From positions 5,394,498 to 5,458,497 of the forward strand of contig NZ_CM001514.1 in assembly GCF_000263715.2 (NCBI RefSeq): DNA of 64,000 bases. Direction: 5' to 3'. This DNA comes from Pseudomonas synxantha BG33R. Its GTDB lineage: Bacteria; Pseudomonadota; Gammaproteobacteria; Pseudomonadales; Pseudomonadaceae. A model generated the notes under the pieces. That model was not told the DNA's origin and did no database searches. It saw only the letters and a program-made list of their open reading frames with translations. The position numbers were made by a program, and so were the translations under genes. This document shows positions 1-7,109 of the stretch, in pieces (position 1 is the stretch's first letter; each line of letters begins with the position of its first letter).

Positions 1-93
1 CTAGTGTCAGCCCATGACTGCCCATTGCCTCACCTCGACAACCACCACCACGACCGCATCAAGCGGAGCGTGCGAGGTGTCGTGAGCCAATAA
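1..93 (+). CDS. C-terminal end of an unidentified gene (5' end outside window)
   Basis: An open frame enters from the left edge and ends at TAA 91-93. It gives about 30 residues rich in His, Asp and Arg, including a run of three His. A rho-independent terminator follows 13 bases later, which is the main reason to believe a real gene ends here. The product cannot be recognised from this tail. It could also be chance read-through of non-coding DNA. Confidence 0.3.
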   Translation, partial: LVSAHDCPLPHLDNHHHDRIKRSVRGVVSQ

Positions 94-105
94 CCAACGA
101 ACTTC

Positions 106-138
106 AAAGGCCCGCCAGCGATGGACAGGGCCTTTTTT
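106..138 (+). terminator. Rho-independent terminator
   Basis: AAAGGCCC (106-113) pairs with GGGCCTTT (128-135) around a 14-base loop and is followed by a T run. It would end transcription of whatever gene enters from the left. It lies about 40 bases before the start of the hydrolase at 179. Confidence 0.75.
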
Positions 139-178
139 ATGCCTTGTGTCGCTGGTTCACACGCAAGGAGATGCACCC

Positions 179-697
179 ATGTACGCCCTGTTGATACTGG
201 ATATCCAAGTCGGACTCATCCACGGCCCGGAAAAACCCTGGCGCTGCGACGAACTGTTGGAGACGCTGAATACCCTGATGGACAAGGCTCGCAGCGCAGG
301 CGCGCCGATTTTTCTCGCTCGCCACATCGGCCCCGTTGGCTCGCCAATCGAACCAGGCAGCCCGCTTACGCTGATTGCAGAGGAACTGAAGTTGCAGGGT
401 GAAGAAGTGGTGTTCGAAAAGCGCCGGCCTAACGCTTTTGCAATGACTGACCTGGCTGACAATCTGCGCTCTAGCGGCGCCACTGGCGTGGTAGTGACTG
501 GGATGAAAACGCAATACTGCGTCGACAGCACCTGCCGTGCCGCACGTGACCTCGGCTTCGATACGGTGCTTATCGCCGACGGTCATACCTGCTCTGACAC
601 GCCCTTGATGAAAGCCGAGGCCATCGTGGCTCATCATAATGCCACGCTCAATGGGCCGTTCTGCCAGTTGGTTCAGGCTGATGACTGGAGCTTTTAA
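179..697 (+). CDS. Isochorismatase-like cysteine hydrolase
   Basis: This 172-residue protein belongs to the isochorismatase-like cysteine hydrolase superfamily (nicotinamidase/isochorismatase fold). The three catalytic residues are visible: Asp8 in LLILDIQ, Lys81 in VFEKRRP and Cys114 in TQYCVDST, preceded by the family's TGM turn. The fold usually hydrolyses an amide or enol ether through the Cys. The substrate cannot be read from the sequence. The start at 179 is chosen because AAGGAG sits at 165-170 with 8-base spacing; a longer frame from 146 lacks such a site. No signal peptide is present, so it is cytoplasmic. It stands alone between a terminator and a structured RNA, so context gives no pathway. 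Confidence 0.85.
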   Translation: MYALLILDIQVGLIHGPEKPWRCDELLETLNTLMDKARSAGAPIFLARHIGPVGSPIEPGSPLTLIAEELKLQGEEVVFEKRRPNAFAMTDLADNLRSSGATGVVVTGMKTQYCVDSTCRAARDLGFDTVLIADGHTCSDTPLMKAEAIVAHHNATLNGPFCQLVQADDWSF

Positions 698-817
698 CAG
701 AGCCTGACGACGGGGAGGTCAACAGGGCCGGGCTTCGGAATTTTCCCGCAAGATACCGCGCTGTTGATGAACTAGCGCCCTCCAACCAACAAGCCTAGCC
801 TTCCCCTGTCGCTGCAA

Positions 818-990
818 AATCAGCGACCGGGTTTAGCAGCTCGGTTAATATCAAGGCCTGCAAAGCCACCATCCGTTCGAGCGATGCTTTCAGCATCCGC
901 TGGTTCGTATCATGGCGGCTGTGCGTGGGGCACTTTCGGGTGCGCCGGGTTCCTTGATTCCTGGTCTGCTAACCCGCGTACGGTCGCCAC
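818..990 (+). ncRNA. C4-antisense-like structured RNA in the leader of the DUF6124 gene
   Basis: The 347-base gap before 1045 holds a strongly paired RNA. GGGTTTAGCAG (829-839) can pair with CTGCTAACCC (966-975). TGGCGGCTGTGCG (from 913) pairs without interruption, using wobbles, with the segment ending CGTACGGTCGCCA near 989. Between them is a GCAC/GTGC hairpin closed by a TTTCGG loop. This pattern resembles the C4 antisense RNA family (known from phages P1/P7 and found in Pseudomonas) as I remember it; an Rfam covariance search would decide. It lies directly upstream of a DUF6124 gene, so it may act as a leader or as a separate RNA. Exact ends are estimates. Nothing else is seen in 698-817. 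Confidence 0.6.
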
Positions 991-1044
991 CCTTTTCGTT
1001 TAGCAGCGATGTCTGGCGACTCCATCAATCAAGGAGTTTCAGCC

Positions 1045-1299
1045 ATGAAAAAAATCACCCCCAATCCCCCAACCACCCTCTTCATCCTCGCCGAAAACAT
1101 CCACCCCGAAACCCTGCTAATCCAAGCCAGCGAAACCCTCGCCTCTCTCAACGCCATGACCACCGACCTGGCCTTCGAACTTGAAGGCGCACACCGCCAC
1201 AAGTTGCTGGCCGCTCAACAATTGATCGTTCTAGGTGAGCTACTAGTAGAACGGGTCTTGAACACCCAGCCATTCACTACCCATCCGCCACAACCCTAA
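1045..1299 (+). CDS. DUF6124 family small protein
   Basis: A protein of 84 residues. It opens with MKKITPNPP, a start shared by many small Pseudomonas proteins of the DUF6124/DUF3077 type, and continues with two likely amphipathic helices (ETLLIQASETLASL and LLAAQQLIVLGELLVERVL). Function is unknown in the family. The start at 1045 has AAGGAG at 1031-1036 with good spacing; an earlier frame start at 1009 would put coding sequence inside the structured leader. The pairing of this protein family with the upstream RNA is the notable feature. There is no signal peptide or membrane segment. Confidence 0.75.
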   Translation: MKKITPNPPTTLFILAENIHPETLLIQASETLASLNAMTTDLAFELEGAHRHKLLAAQQLIVLGELLVERVLNTQPFTTHPPQP

Positions 1300-1310
1300 A
1301 ACACGAAAAC

Positions 1311-1338
1311 GGGCGAGCTGCCTCACCGCATCTCGCCC
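1311..1338 (+). terminator. Hairpin after the DUF6124 gene, possible terminator
   Basis: GGGCGAG (1311-1317) pairs with CTCGCCC (1332-1338) 11 bases after the stop codon. No T run follows, so it may be a weak terminator or an mRNA 3' end stabiliser. Confidence 0.4.
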
Positions 1339-1405
1339 ACTGGCATCCCCTCACACTTCCCATTACCCTGACGGCCTTTATCAGACAACCGGAAGTCAGA
1401 TACCC

Positions 1406-2431
1406 GTGTTCAAGCCCTTCGCCGTTATCGCCCTCGCCTTCATCCCTTCATTCGCCACCGCTGCCGAGCTGGCCGGGGTTTGGCAGGGTACTTTGGGCAA
1501 GTCCGCTATCACCGTCTGTTTCAACGGCGCCGACGGGGAGCATGGCAGTTATTACTACCAGCGCATCCGTACACCGATTCAACTGACCCAGGCCAACGAC
1601 AACGCCCCTTGGGTGGAGGAAGGCAACACCGGTTTCTGGGCCCTGCAAAAACCTCAGGGCGATACCCTTTCGGGTGCCTGGAGCAAAACCGATGGCGGTA
1701 TGCCGCTGCCACTGGCCCTGCGCCGCATCGGCGCGGACGGCTGCGGCAGCGATGCCTATAACGCGCCCATGGAAGCCGCGCCGCTGCCGATCAAGACCGA
1801 GAAGAAGACTTTCCACAACCATCTCTACCAGCTCAAGACCCAAGGCCCCCGCGTCACGCTCAAGCTGGAGGGTGACAGCCCGGCGGTGCAGAAGATCAAC
1901 CAGCAACTCGCCGCTCTGGCCGTCAATGACGAAGATCTAACCGACTATTTTTATGAGCGGCGTGAATACCTGGGTCGAAACGGCTCAGCCTATACCAGTG
2001 AGATCGAGGTTGAGCCCGCCTATTGGTCATCGCAATTTCTCACCGTGCGGTTCTACCGCTGGGCCGCAGGCCAAGGCGCCATGGGCATCAGTTGGGGCCT
2101 GCACTCCTGGAACCTGCAAACCGGTGAATCGGTTGACCCATGGACCTGGCTCGGCGGCCATCAGCAATGGTATGACGCCTATTCCGGCCACTTGAAGCTG
2201 CCGGCCGCCTTCAGCACTTGGCTGGCCAAGCAAACCACCACCGACGAGGGCTGCCCCGCGATCACCGATTACTCCAACTTTCACCTCAGCTTCAACACCC
2301 AGGGCCTGCAACTCTCGACACCGGCCAATGGTGACGGTTGCGACAACAACTTGAGCTTTACCTGGGAGCAGTTGGAGCCGGTGCTGACCGCACAAGGCAA
2401 AGCAGCAGTGCCCAGCTTGAAAATGCCCTGA
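1406..2431 (+). CDS. Secreted hypothetical protein
   Basis: A 341-residue protein with a clear Sec signal peptide (MFKPFAVIALAFIPSFATAA, cleavage after about residue 19-20), so it should be periplasmic or exported. The start codon is GTG with GGAAG about ten bases upstream. The mature part begins with a short beta-type segment (ELAGVWQGTLGKSAITVCF) seen in several small secreted proteins, and has a C-terminal region with paired Cys (DEGCPA and GDGCDNN) that could form a disulfide. I do not recognise a named domain. It is followed about 115 bases later by a glycosyltransferase gene on the same strand, with no clear operon link. Confidence 0.7.
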   Translation: MFKPFAVIALAFIPSFATAAELAGVWQGTLGKSAITVCFNGADGEHGSYYYQRIRTPIQLTQANDNAPWVEEGNTGFWALQKPQGDTLSGAWSKTDGGMPLPLALRRIGADGCGSDAYNAPMEAAPLPIKTEKKTFHNHLYQLKTQGPRVTLKLEGDSPAVQKINQQLAALAVNDEDLTDYFYERREYLGRNGSAYTSEIEVEPAYWSSQFLTVRFYRWAAGQGAMGISWGLHSWNLQTGESVDPWTWLGGHQQWYDAYSGHLKLPAAFSTWLAKQTTTDEGCPAITDYSNFHLSFNTQGLQLSTPANGDGCDNNLSFTWEQLEPVLTAQGKAAVPSLKMP

Positions 2432-2547
2432 CGCGCCCGAGAAAAACCCCACGGCCGTTCACCAAAGGTTAAGAATCGCGCTCGTATACTCCCTGACTAC
2501 CCATGACCGGTCGCCCGATCGGTCTCATGCCCCGGTAGCCAGATTCC

Positions 2548-3981
2548 ATGACGCGCCCCGCTCCCCTGCTGCTCCTGCTTGCTGGTCTGTTGTTCTTCTT
2601 CGCCCTTGGCAACCACGAGCTGCAAGGCTCCACCGAGGCTCGGGTGTCCGGGATCGCCATGGCGATGCATCTGGACAATGACTGGGTGGTGCCGCGCCTG
2701 TTTCGTGAACCCTTCCTGGAAAAACCGCCCCTGAGCCTGTGGCTGGACGCCGGGGCGATTCGCTTGTTCGGCGCCAGCACCGGGGCGGTGCGCCTGGCGT
2801 CGGCGTTTGCCGGGTTGTTCAGCGTGATGCTGCTGTACGGGATGCTGCGTCGCTTCGGGCGGCCGCAGACACTGGCGTTCAGCGCTGCGCTGATCCTGGC
2901 GACCATGGCCAGTTACTGGGGCAATGTGCGCGGGGTGGGTGAGGATTCGTTGCTCAGCCTCGGCGTAACCACGGCCTTACTGGCGTTTTACCAGGCTGTG
3001 CGGCCCGAGCGCGATGGCTCCAGTGTGTGGGCGTGGGCGTTGTTTACCGCGGGCATGGTCATCGCCACGCTGAGCAAGGGTGTGTTGGGCCTGGCGCTGC
3101 CGGGGATCGTGATCTTTGTGTACCTGCTCAGTACCAGTCTGATGGATAAACGCCTGCGCATCGGCGACTGGCTCAAGCCGGCGCTGTTCACGCTGCTGGC
3201 CTTGGTGCCGTTGCTGATCTGGCTGGGGTTTCTGTTTCAGCGCGGCGGGATGCAGGCGGTGGGCGAGGTGTTGTGGACCAATAGCGTCGGGCGCTTCAGC
3301 GGATCGTTTGTCGAAGCAGGGCATTACGAACCTTTCTACTATTACCTCGCGAAACTGCCCGAGGCCTTCCTGCCCTGGAATATCCTGGTGTACCTGGGCC
3401 TGTGGCATTTCCGCAAAAGCCTGGTGCGCAACCGTTATCGCCTGTTTTTCAGCGTGTGGCTGGTGGCGCAGTTCACCCTGCTGACCCTGGCTTCCAGCAA
3501 ACGCACGGTGTATTTGATGGCGCTGACGCCAGCCGCGGCGGTACTGGCCGCCGAATATGCGCGGGTGCTGTTGGAGTGGGCCAAAGACCGCAAGCCGGCG
3601 CTGTACCGCTACCACCGCCAGATCATCGGCGGGGTTTTCACCCTGGCCATCGCCTGCTACCTGAGCGCAGCGTTCTGGTTTGCACCAAAAGCCGATGTGC
3701 GCCACTCCTTCGTGCCGGTGATCAGCCAGGTCCAGACCCTGCAAGACGAAGGCCGAACGGTGGCGATGTTTCAGCCCAACGAACGAATCGCCGGCGCCAG
3801 CGTGTTCTATCTGCAGGCCTACTTGCCGATCCTGCAGACCGAAGCCGAACTGCGCGCCTTCCTCAGCGCCAAGCCCGGCAACGTTGCGTTGACGGACCAC
3901 ACCGACCGGCTCAACGAGAAGGTCACGGTGATCAAACAAATGGCGATCAACCGCCAGCCTTACTACTTCGTCGAGCAGTAA
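2548..3981 (+). CDS. ArnT/PMT-type membrane glycosyltransferase (GT39/GT83-like)
   Basis: A polytopic membrane protein of 477 residues. The N-terminus has a transmembrane segment (LLLLLAGLLFFFALGN), then the diagnostic loop with GSTEAR, WVVPRLF and EKPPLSLW. In ArnT-type and protein O-mannosyltransferase-type enzymes this loop (normally D/E-E-R, then EKPPL) holds the catalytic acidic residue. About ten more hydrophobic helices follow, with a soluble C-terminal tail. Such enzymes move a sugar from a polyprenyl-phosphate donor to lipid A or another envelope acceptor in the inner membrane. No arn operon is nearby and it is shorter than ArnT (about 550), so the acceptor is unknown. The start is the ATG at 2548; the Shine-Dalgarno sequence is poor. 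Confidence 0.8.
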   Translation: MTRPAPLLLLLAGLLFFFALGNHELQGSTEARVSGIAMAMHLDNDWVVPRLFREPFLEKPPLSLWLDAGAIRLFGASTGAVRLASAFAGLFSVMLLYGMLRRFGRPQTLAFSAALILATMASYWGNVRGVGEDSLLSLGVTTALLAFYQAVRPERDGSSVWAWALFTAGMVIATLSKGVLGLALPGIVIFVYLLSTSLMDKRLRIGDWLKPALFTLLALVPLLIWLGFLFQRGGMQAVGEVLWTNSVGRFSGSFVEAGHYEPFYYYLAKLPEAFLPWNILVYLGLWHFRKSLVRNRYRLFFSVWLVAQFTLLTLASSKRTVYLMALTPAAAVLAAEYARVLLEWAKDRKPALYRYHRQIIGGVFTLAIACYLSAAFWFAPKADVRHSFVPVISQVQTLQDEGRTVAMFQPNERIAGASVFYLQAYLPILQTEAELRAFLSAKPGNVALTDHTDRLNEKVTVIKQMAINRQPYYFVEQ

Positions 3982-3996
3982 GGCCGGCGCGCGGCA

Positions 3997-4485
3997 TCAG
4001 TGCTTGGTGAGCTTGTCCAGGTAGCCCATGGCGAACGCCGAGACCACGAACGTCATGTGGATGATCACGTACCACATCAGGTGCTGCGGATCGACGTTCT
4101 TGGCGTCCATGAAGATGCGCAGCAGGTGGATGGAGGAAATCGCCACGATGGAGGCCGCCACTTTCATCTTCAGCGACGAAGAGTCCATGGTGCCCAGCCA
4201 GTTGAGCTTTTCCTTGTTTTCATCGATATCCAGCTGCGAGACGAAGTTCTCGTAGCCGGAAATCATCACCATCACCAGCAAGCCGCCAACCAGGGCCATG
4301 TCGATCAACGACAGCAGCAACAGGATCACTTCCGCTTCCAACATGGTGAAGATGTTGGGAATCACGTGAATGATTTCCTGGAAGAACTTCAGCGCCAGGA
4401 TCAGCAAGCCCAGGGACAGCCCTAGGTAGATCGGCGCCAGCAGCCAACGCGAGGCGTACATCGTGTTTTCGATAAAGCGTTCCAT
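3997..4485 (-). CDS. YqhA/UPF0114 (TIGR00645) inner membrane protein
   Basis: A 162-residue membrane protein matching the UPF0114 (TIGR00645, E. coli YqhA) family in length and in landmarks: [20 protein letters not shown] at the N-terminus, the long first helix, a second helix with [26 protein letters not shown], and two C-terminal helices. Function is not established. It is convergent with the glycosyltransferase at 2548 (15 bases between stops) and divergent from the lipoprotein at 4648. Confidence 0.88.
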   Translation of the reverse strand: MERFIENTMYASRWLLAPIYLGLSLGLLILALKFFQEIIHVIPNIFTMLEAEVILLLLSLIDMALVGGLLVMVMISGYENFVSQLDIDENKEKLNWLGTMDSSSLKMKVAASIVAISSIHLLRIFMDAKNVDPQHLMWYVIIHMTFVVSAFAMGYLDKLTKH

Positions 4486-4647
4486 TGAATCTCACACAGC
4501 TTGGCTAAAAATGGCGCCGAGTATACCAGCCGCCACCCGGCCCCTGTCACCGCGAGAAAACTGACCCAAGTGGCATCTGTAAGAGAATTTTTCTGCTAGT
4601 GTCGAGGCCATTAACTCGGCTCGATGATGTCGGACAGGAAAACTCAG

Positions 4648-6471
4648 ATGATGGATGTGCGATCCCCTTTGGCCACTCTCGGCCTGTGTGCGGCGTTGCT
4701 GATGGCCAGCGGCTGCTCCCCCAAAGAAGAGCAGAAGCAGGCGACCCTCGAAGAGAAAACCGCGAAGTTCGAACAGTCCCTGGACACCATCCAGGACCCC
4801 AAGCTGCGCGATGCCATCGCGGATCTGGGCGGCTCGCTGCTGTTGCTGGAACGGGCGCGCCTCAAGCTCGCCACCAAGCCCATCGAGGCCGAGTACGGCG
4901 AAGACACCCTGGCCTTGCTCAAGCACTACCCCACGCCCCAGGCCCTGGTGGATACCTATATCAACGGCCTGTTCGTGCTGCGCAAAAGCTCTCATTCGGA
5001 CTATCTGACGGATTTGCAGCCGGTCTTCCCGTTCAATTTCAACGCCCCTGACCAGTTCCCCTTCCCCCATGGCCTGGAATGGCAGTCGGTAACCCTGAGC
5101 AACAACAAAGTCATTCCCTTTCAGCCGGAATGGTCGGAAACCGACCCGGGCATCCAACTGAGCCCCAGCAGCTCCAACCTCACCAACCCCGATGACCTGA
5201 CGGTGACCTACCCGTTTATCGAAGGCATCGAGACGGAAAACAAAAGCCAGCCGCAGCCCGTCAGCCTCAAGGGCGCGGTTGAAGTGATCACGCCGGGCAA
5301 AGTGCTGACCTTCGACCTGAGCAAAAAGGATGTGGGCCATAAACGCACCGAGGGCAACATCACCCTCAATCTGCTGTTGCTGGAAAAGAACTACGCCGAG
5401 ATCGAACTGACCAACAGCGCCCCCCTGGCCGCAGACGTGGGCGACGAATCACCGAACCCTTTGCTGGTGCAGGCGCGGGACACTACCGGGCAATTTCTGA
5501 CCCGTTCGGGCTCGATCAACGAAGGTGCCGCGCAAGTGGCGTTCTACGAGAAGCAACTGGCTGAAATGCACAAGCAGAACGCCTGGTCAGACGCCTTCGA
5601 GAAACAGCTCACCGATGAGCAAAAAGCCTTCGAACACAAGCAAACCAGCCATTACGCCAAGGTGTATTTCAACGGGCTGATCGACAACCTGCAGGTCAAT
5701 GTGCTGGATTTCTCCCAGGCCACGGTTACCCACAAAGACCTGGATCTGCCGGTATTACGCTTCGACAGGAACAGCCTGCAAACCACGGTGCAGGCCCTGC
5801 CGATGCCGGTCACGGTGTATGACGACGGCGCCGCCAGCTGGCTCAAAGATGCCTCGATGACCGAGGACCAACTCAAAAGCAGCGTGACCATCAGCCAATC
5901 GACCGAAGACGCCAGCGCCGCGAAAATCATGTTTGACCACCCTTTCACCTTCAACGACGACCTGGTCGGCGCCGAGCGCAACAACAGTGATGCGCCTATC
6001 ACCTTCTTCACCGCCGACGACAAGGGCGAGCGCGGCGAGCCCATCGAGCTGCCAACCGAGGCTTTCGAGCTGAACGCAGTAAACGGCACACTGACTTACG
6101 ACCTCAACCTGTTCCCGGAAACCCCGGCGTTTGTGGTGGGCTCGGTGCCGCTGTTCCTGGCGACTATCGAGAAAGCCGTGATTGATGTCGCCAAGCTGCC
6201 CAAGGGCCTGTCGCTCAAGGACAACGCGCTGATCGTCGATCAAAAGGACTTCCCCTCCGACAGCTGGCGCTTCTACGCCAAGGACGCCAGCGGCAATTAC
6301 CTCAAGGAAATCCTCAATGTCAGCCACCGCGCCGAGGAGTACGGCACCGCGCTGTTCGACGTGCATTACTTCTACGGCCGGCCGACTACGCTGGAGAGTT
6401 ACCAGCGCACCGACCTGAGCACCGTGCAGTACGGCTTCGAGGTCAAGCTGGACAAACCAGAGAGCAAATAG
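4648..6471 (+). CDS. Large periplasmic lipoprotein, unknown function
   Basis: A protein of about 607 residues with a type II signal peptide: after a short basic start, a hydrophobic stretch ends in LMASGC, so Cys about 24 is lipidated. Ser after the Cys suggests sorting to the outer membrane rather than retention in the inner membrane. An acidic, Lys/Glu-rich helical segment follows, then a long mostly beta-type body. I do not recognise a domain. The start at 4648 is chosen over 4624 because AGGA lies about ten bases before it and the leader then has normal length. It is transcribed away from yqhA and towards the small gene at 6478-6795. Confidence 0.75.
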   Translation: MMDVRSPLATLGLCAALLMASGCSPKEEQKQATLEEKTAKFEQSLDTIQDPKLRDAIADLGGSLLLLERARLKLATKPIEAEYGEDTLALLKHYPTPQALVDTYINGLFVLRKSSHSDYLTDLQPVFPFNFNAPDQFPFPHGLEWQSVTLSNNKVIPFQPEWSETDPGIQLSPSSSNLTNPDDLTVTYPFIEGIETENKSQPQPVSLKGAVEVITPGKVLTFDLSKKDVGHKRTEGNITLNLLLLEKNYAEIELTNSAPLAADVGDESPNPLLVQARDTTGQFLTRSGSINEGAAQVAFYEKQLAEMHKQNAWSDAFEKQLTDEQKAFEHKQTSHYAKVYFNGLIDNLQVNVLDFSQATVTHKDLDLPVLRFDRNSLQTTVQALPMPVTVYDDGAASWLKDASMTEDQLKSSVTISQSTEDASAAKIMFDHPFTFNDDLVGAERNNSDAPITFFTADDKGERGEPIELPTEAFELNAVNGTLTYDLNLFPETPAFVVGSVPLFLATIEKAVIDVAKLPKGLSLKDNALIVDQKDFPSDSWRFYAKDASGNYLKEILNVSHRAEEYGTALFDVHYFYGRPTTLESYQRTDLSTVQYGFEVKLDKPESK

Positions 6472-6477
6472 CCGGCG

Positions 6478-6795
6478 CTAAAGGGCCAACTGCTCCTGGC
6501 CGCCATTGAGTTGGCGCAGATGGGCTTGCAGGTGCAGGCACCAGATCTGCGGCTCGTCCATTTGCTCGTAGCCATGCAAGGTCAGGCTATCAACGATGGT
6601 GCCCAGCATTCTTTCGGCCACGAAGGGCCCATGGAACGGGCCCTGGGATTTGATGGTGGAAGGCTGCTCGCCCGACATTCCGGCGGCAAACAATAGCGTC
6701 CACATGCCGTTATCCCCGGCGAGGGGGCGAATGGAGCATTCGATACGGGTGACCAGGCCCAGGCACTGGCGGGTAAGGCAAAGGTTGCGCGACAT
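6478..6795 (-). CDS. Conserved small hypothetical protein
   Basis: This 105-residue cytoplasmic protein has no recognised domain. GAGGGG lies a few bases upstream of the ATG, supporting the start. Its ends fit the intergenic layout well: its stop is 6 bases from the stop of the convergent lipoprotein. It contains a Leu/Gln-rich C-terminus (CLHLQAHLRQLNGGQEQLAL). I judge it real from the ribosome binding site and the clean fit between neighbours, not from homology. Confidence 0.55.
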   Translation of the reverse strand: MSRNLCLTRQCLGLVTRIECSIRPLAGDNGMWTLLFAAGMSGEQPSTIKSQGPFHGPFVAERMLGTIVDSLTLHGYEQMDEPQIWCLHLQAHLRQLNGGQEQLAL

Positions 6796-6998
6796 GGCGG
6801 CGCCCCTCGGTAGATCGGTGTTCAGCCCCAGCGCAAGGCGAGGCTGTTTCTATCCTGCGACTCCTGTGGATATCCCTGACTCTGAGAATAGAAGAAAAAC
6901 ACCACAAACCAAGGTTGTAGGGACCAACGGGCGTTGGTCCCCGAGAATGGAGTCAATTTTGTGGCACGCTAAACGTCCCTAAAGACATCACGGACCAC

Positions 6999-7087
6999 TG
7001 TGGGAGCTGGCTTGCCTGCGATGACGGACTCATAGCCAACCTCCCAGTTGGCTGATACACCGCTATCGCAGGCAAGCCAGCTCCCAC
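6999..7087. repeat. REP-type palindrome, GTGGGAGCTGGCTTGCCTGCGAT class
   Basis: TGTGGGAGCTGGCTTGCC... at the left and its reverse complement at the right (ending CCAGCTCCCAC) form arms of about 23 bases around a 40-base centre. The same arms recur at 17303, 23291, 25942 and 40736. It lies in the 314-base gap between the small gene at 6478-6795 and the protease gene; the rest of that gap (6796-6998) shows nothing recognisable. Confidence 0.85.
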
Positions 7088-7109
7088 CTTAACCGAGTGA
7101 TGACAGCAA

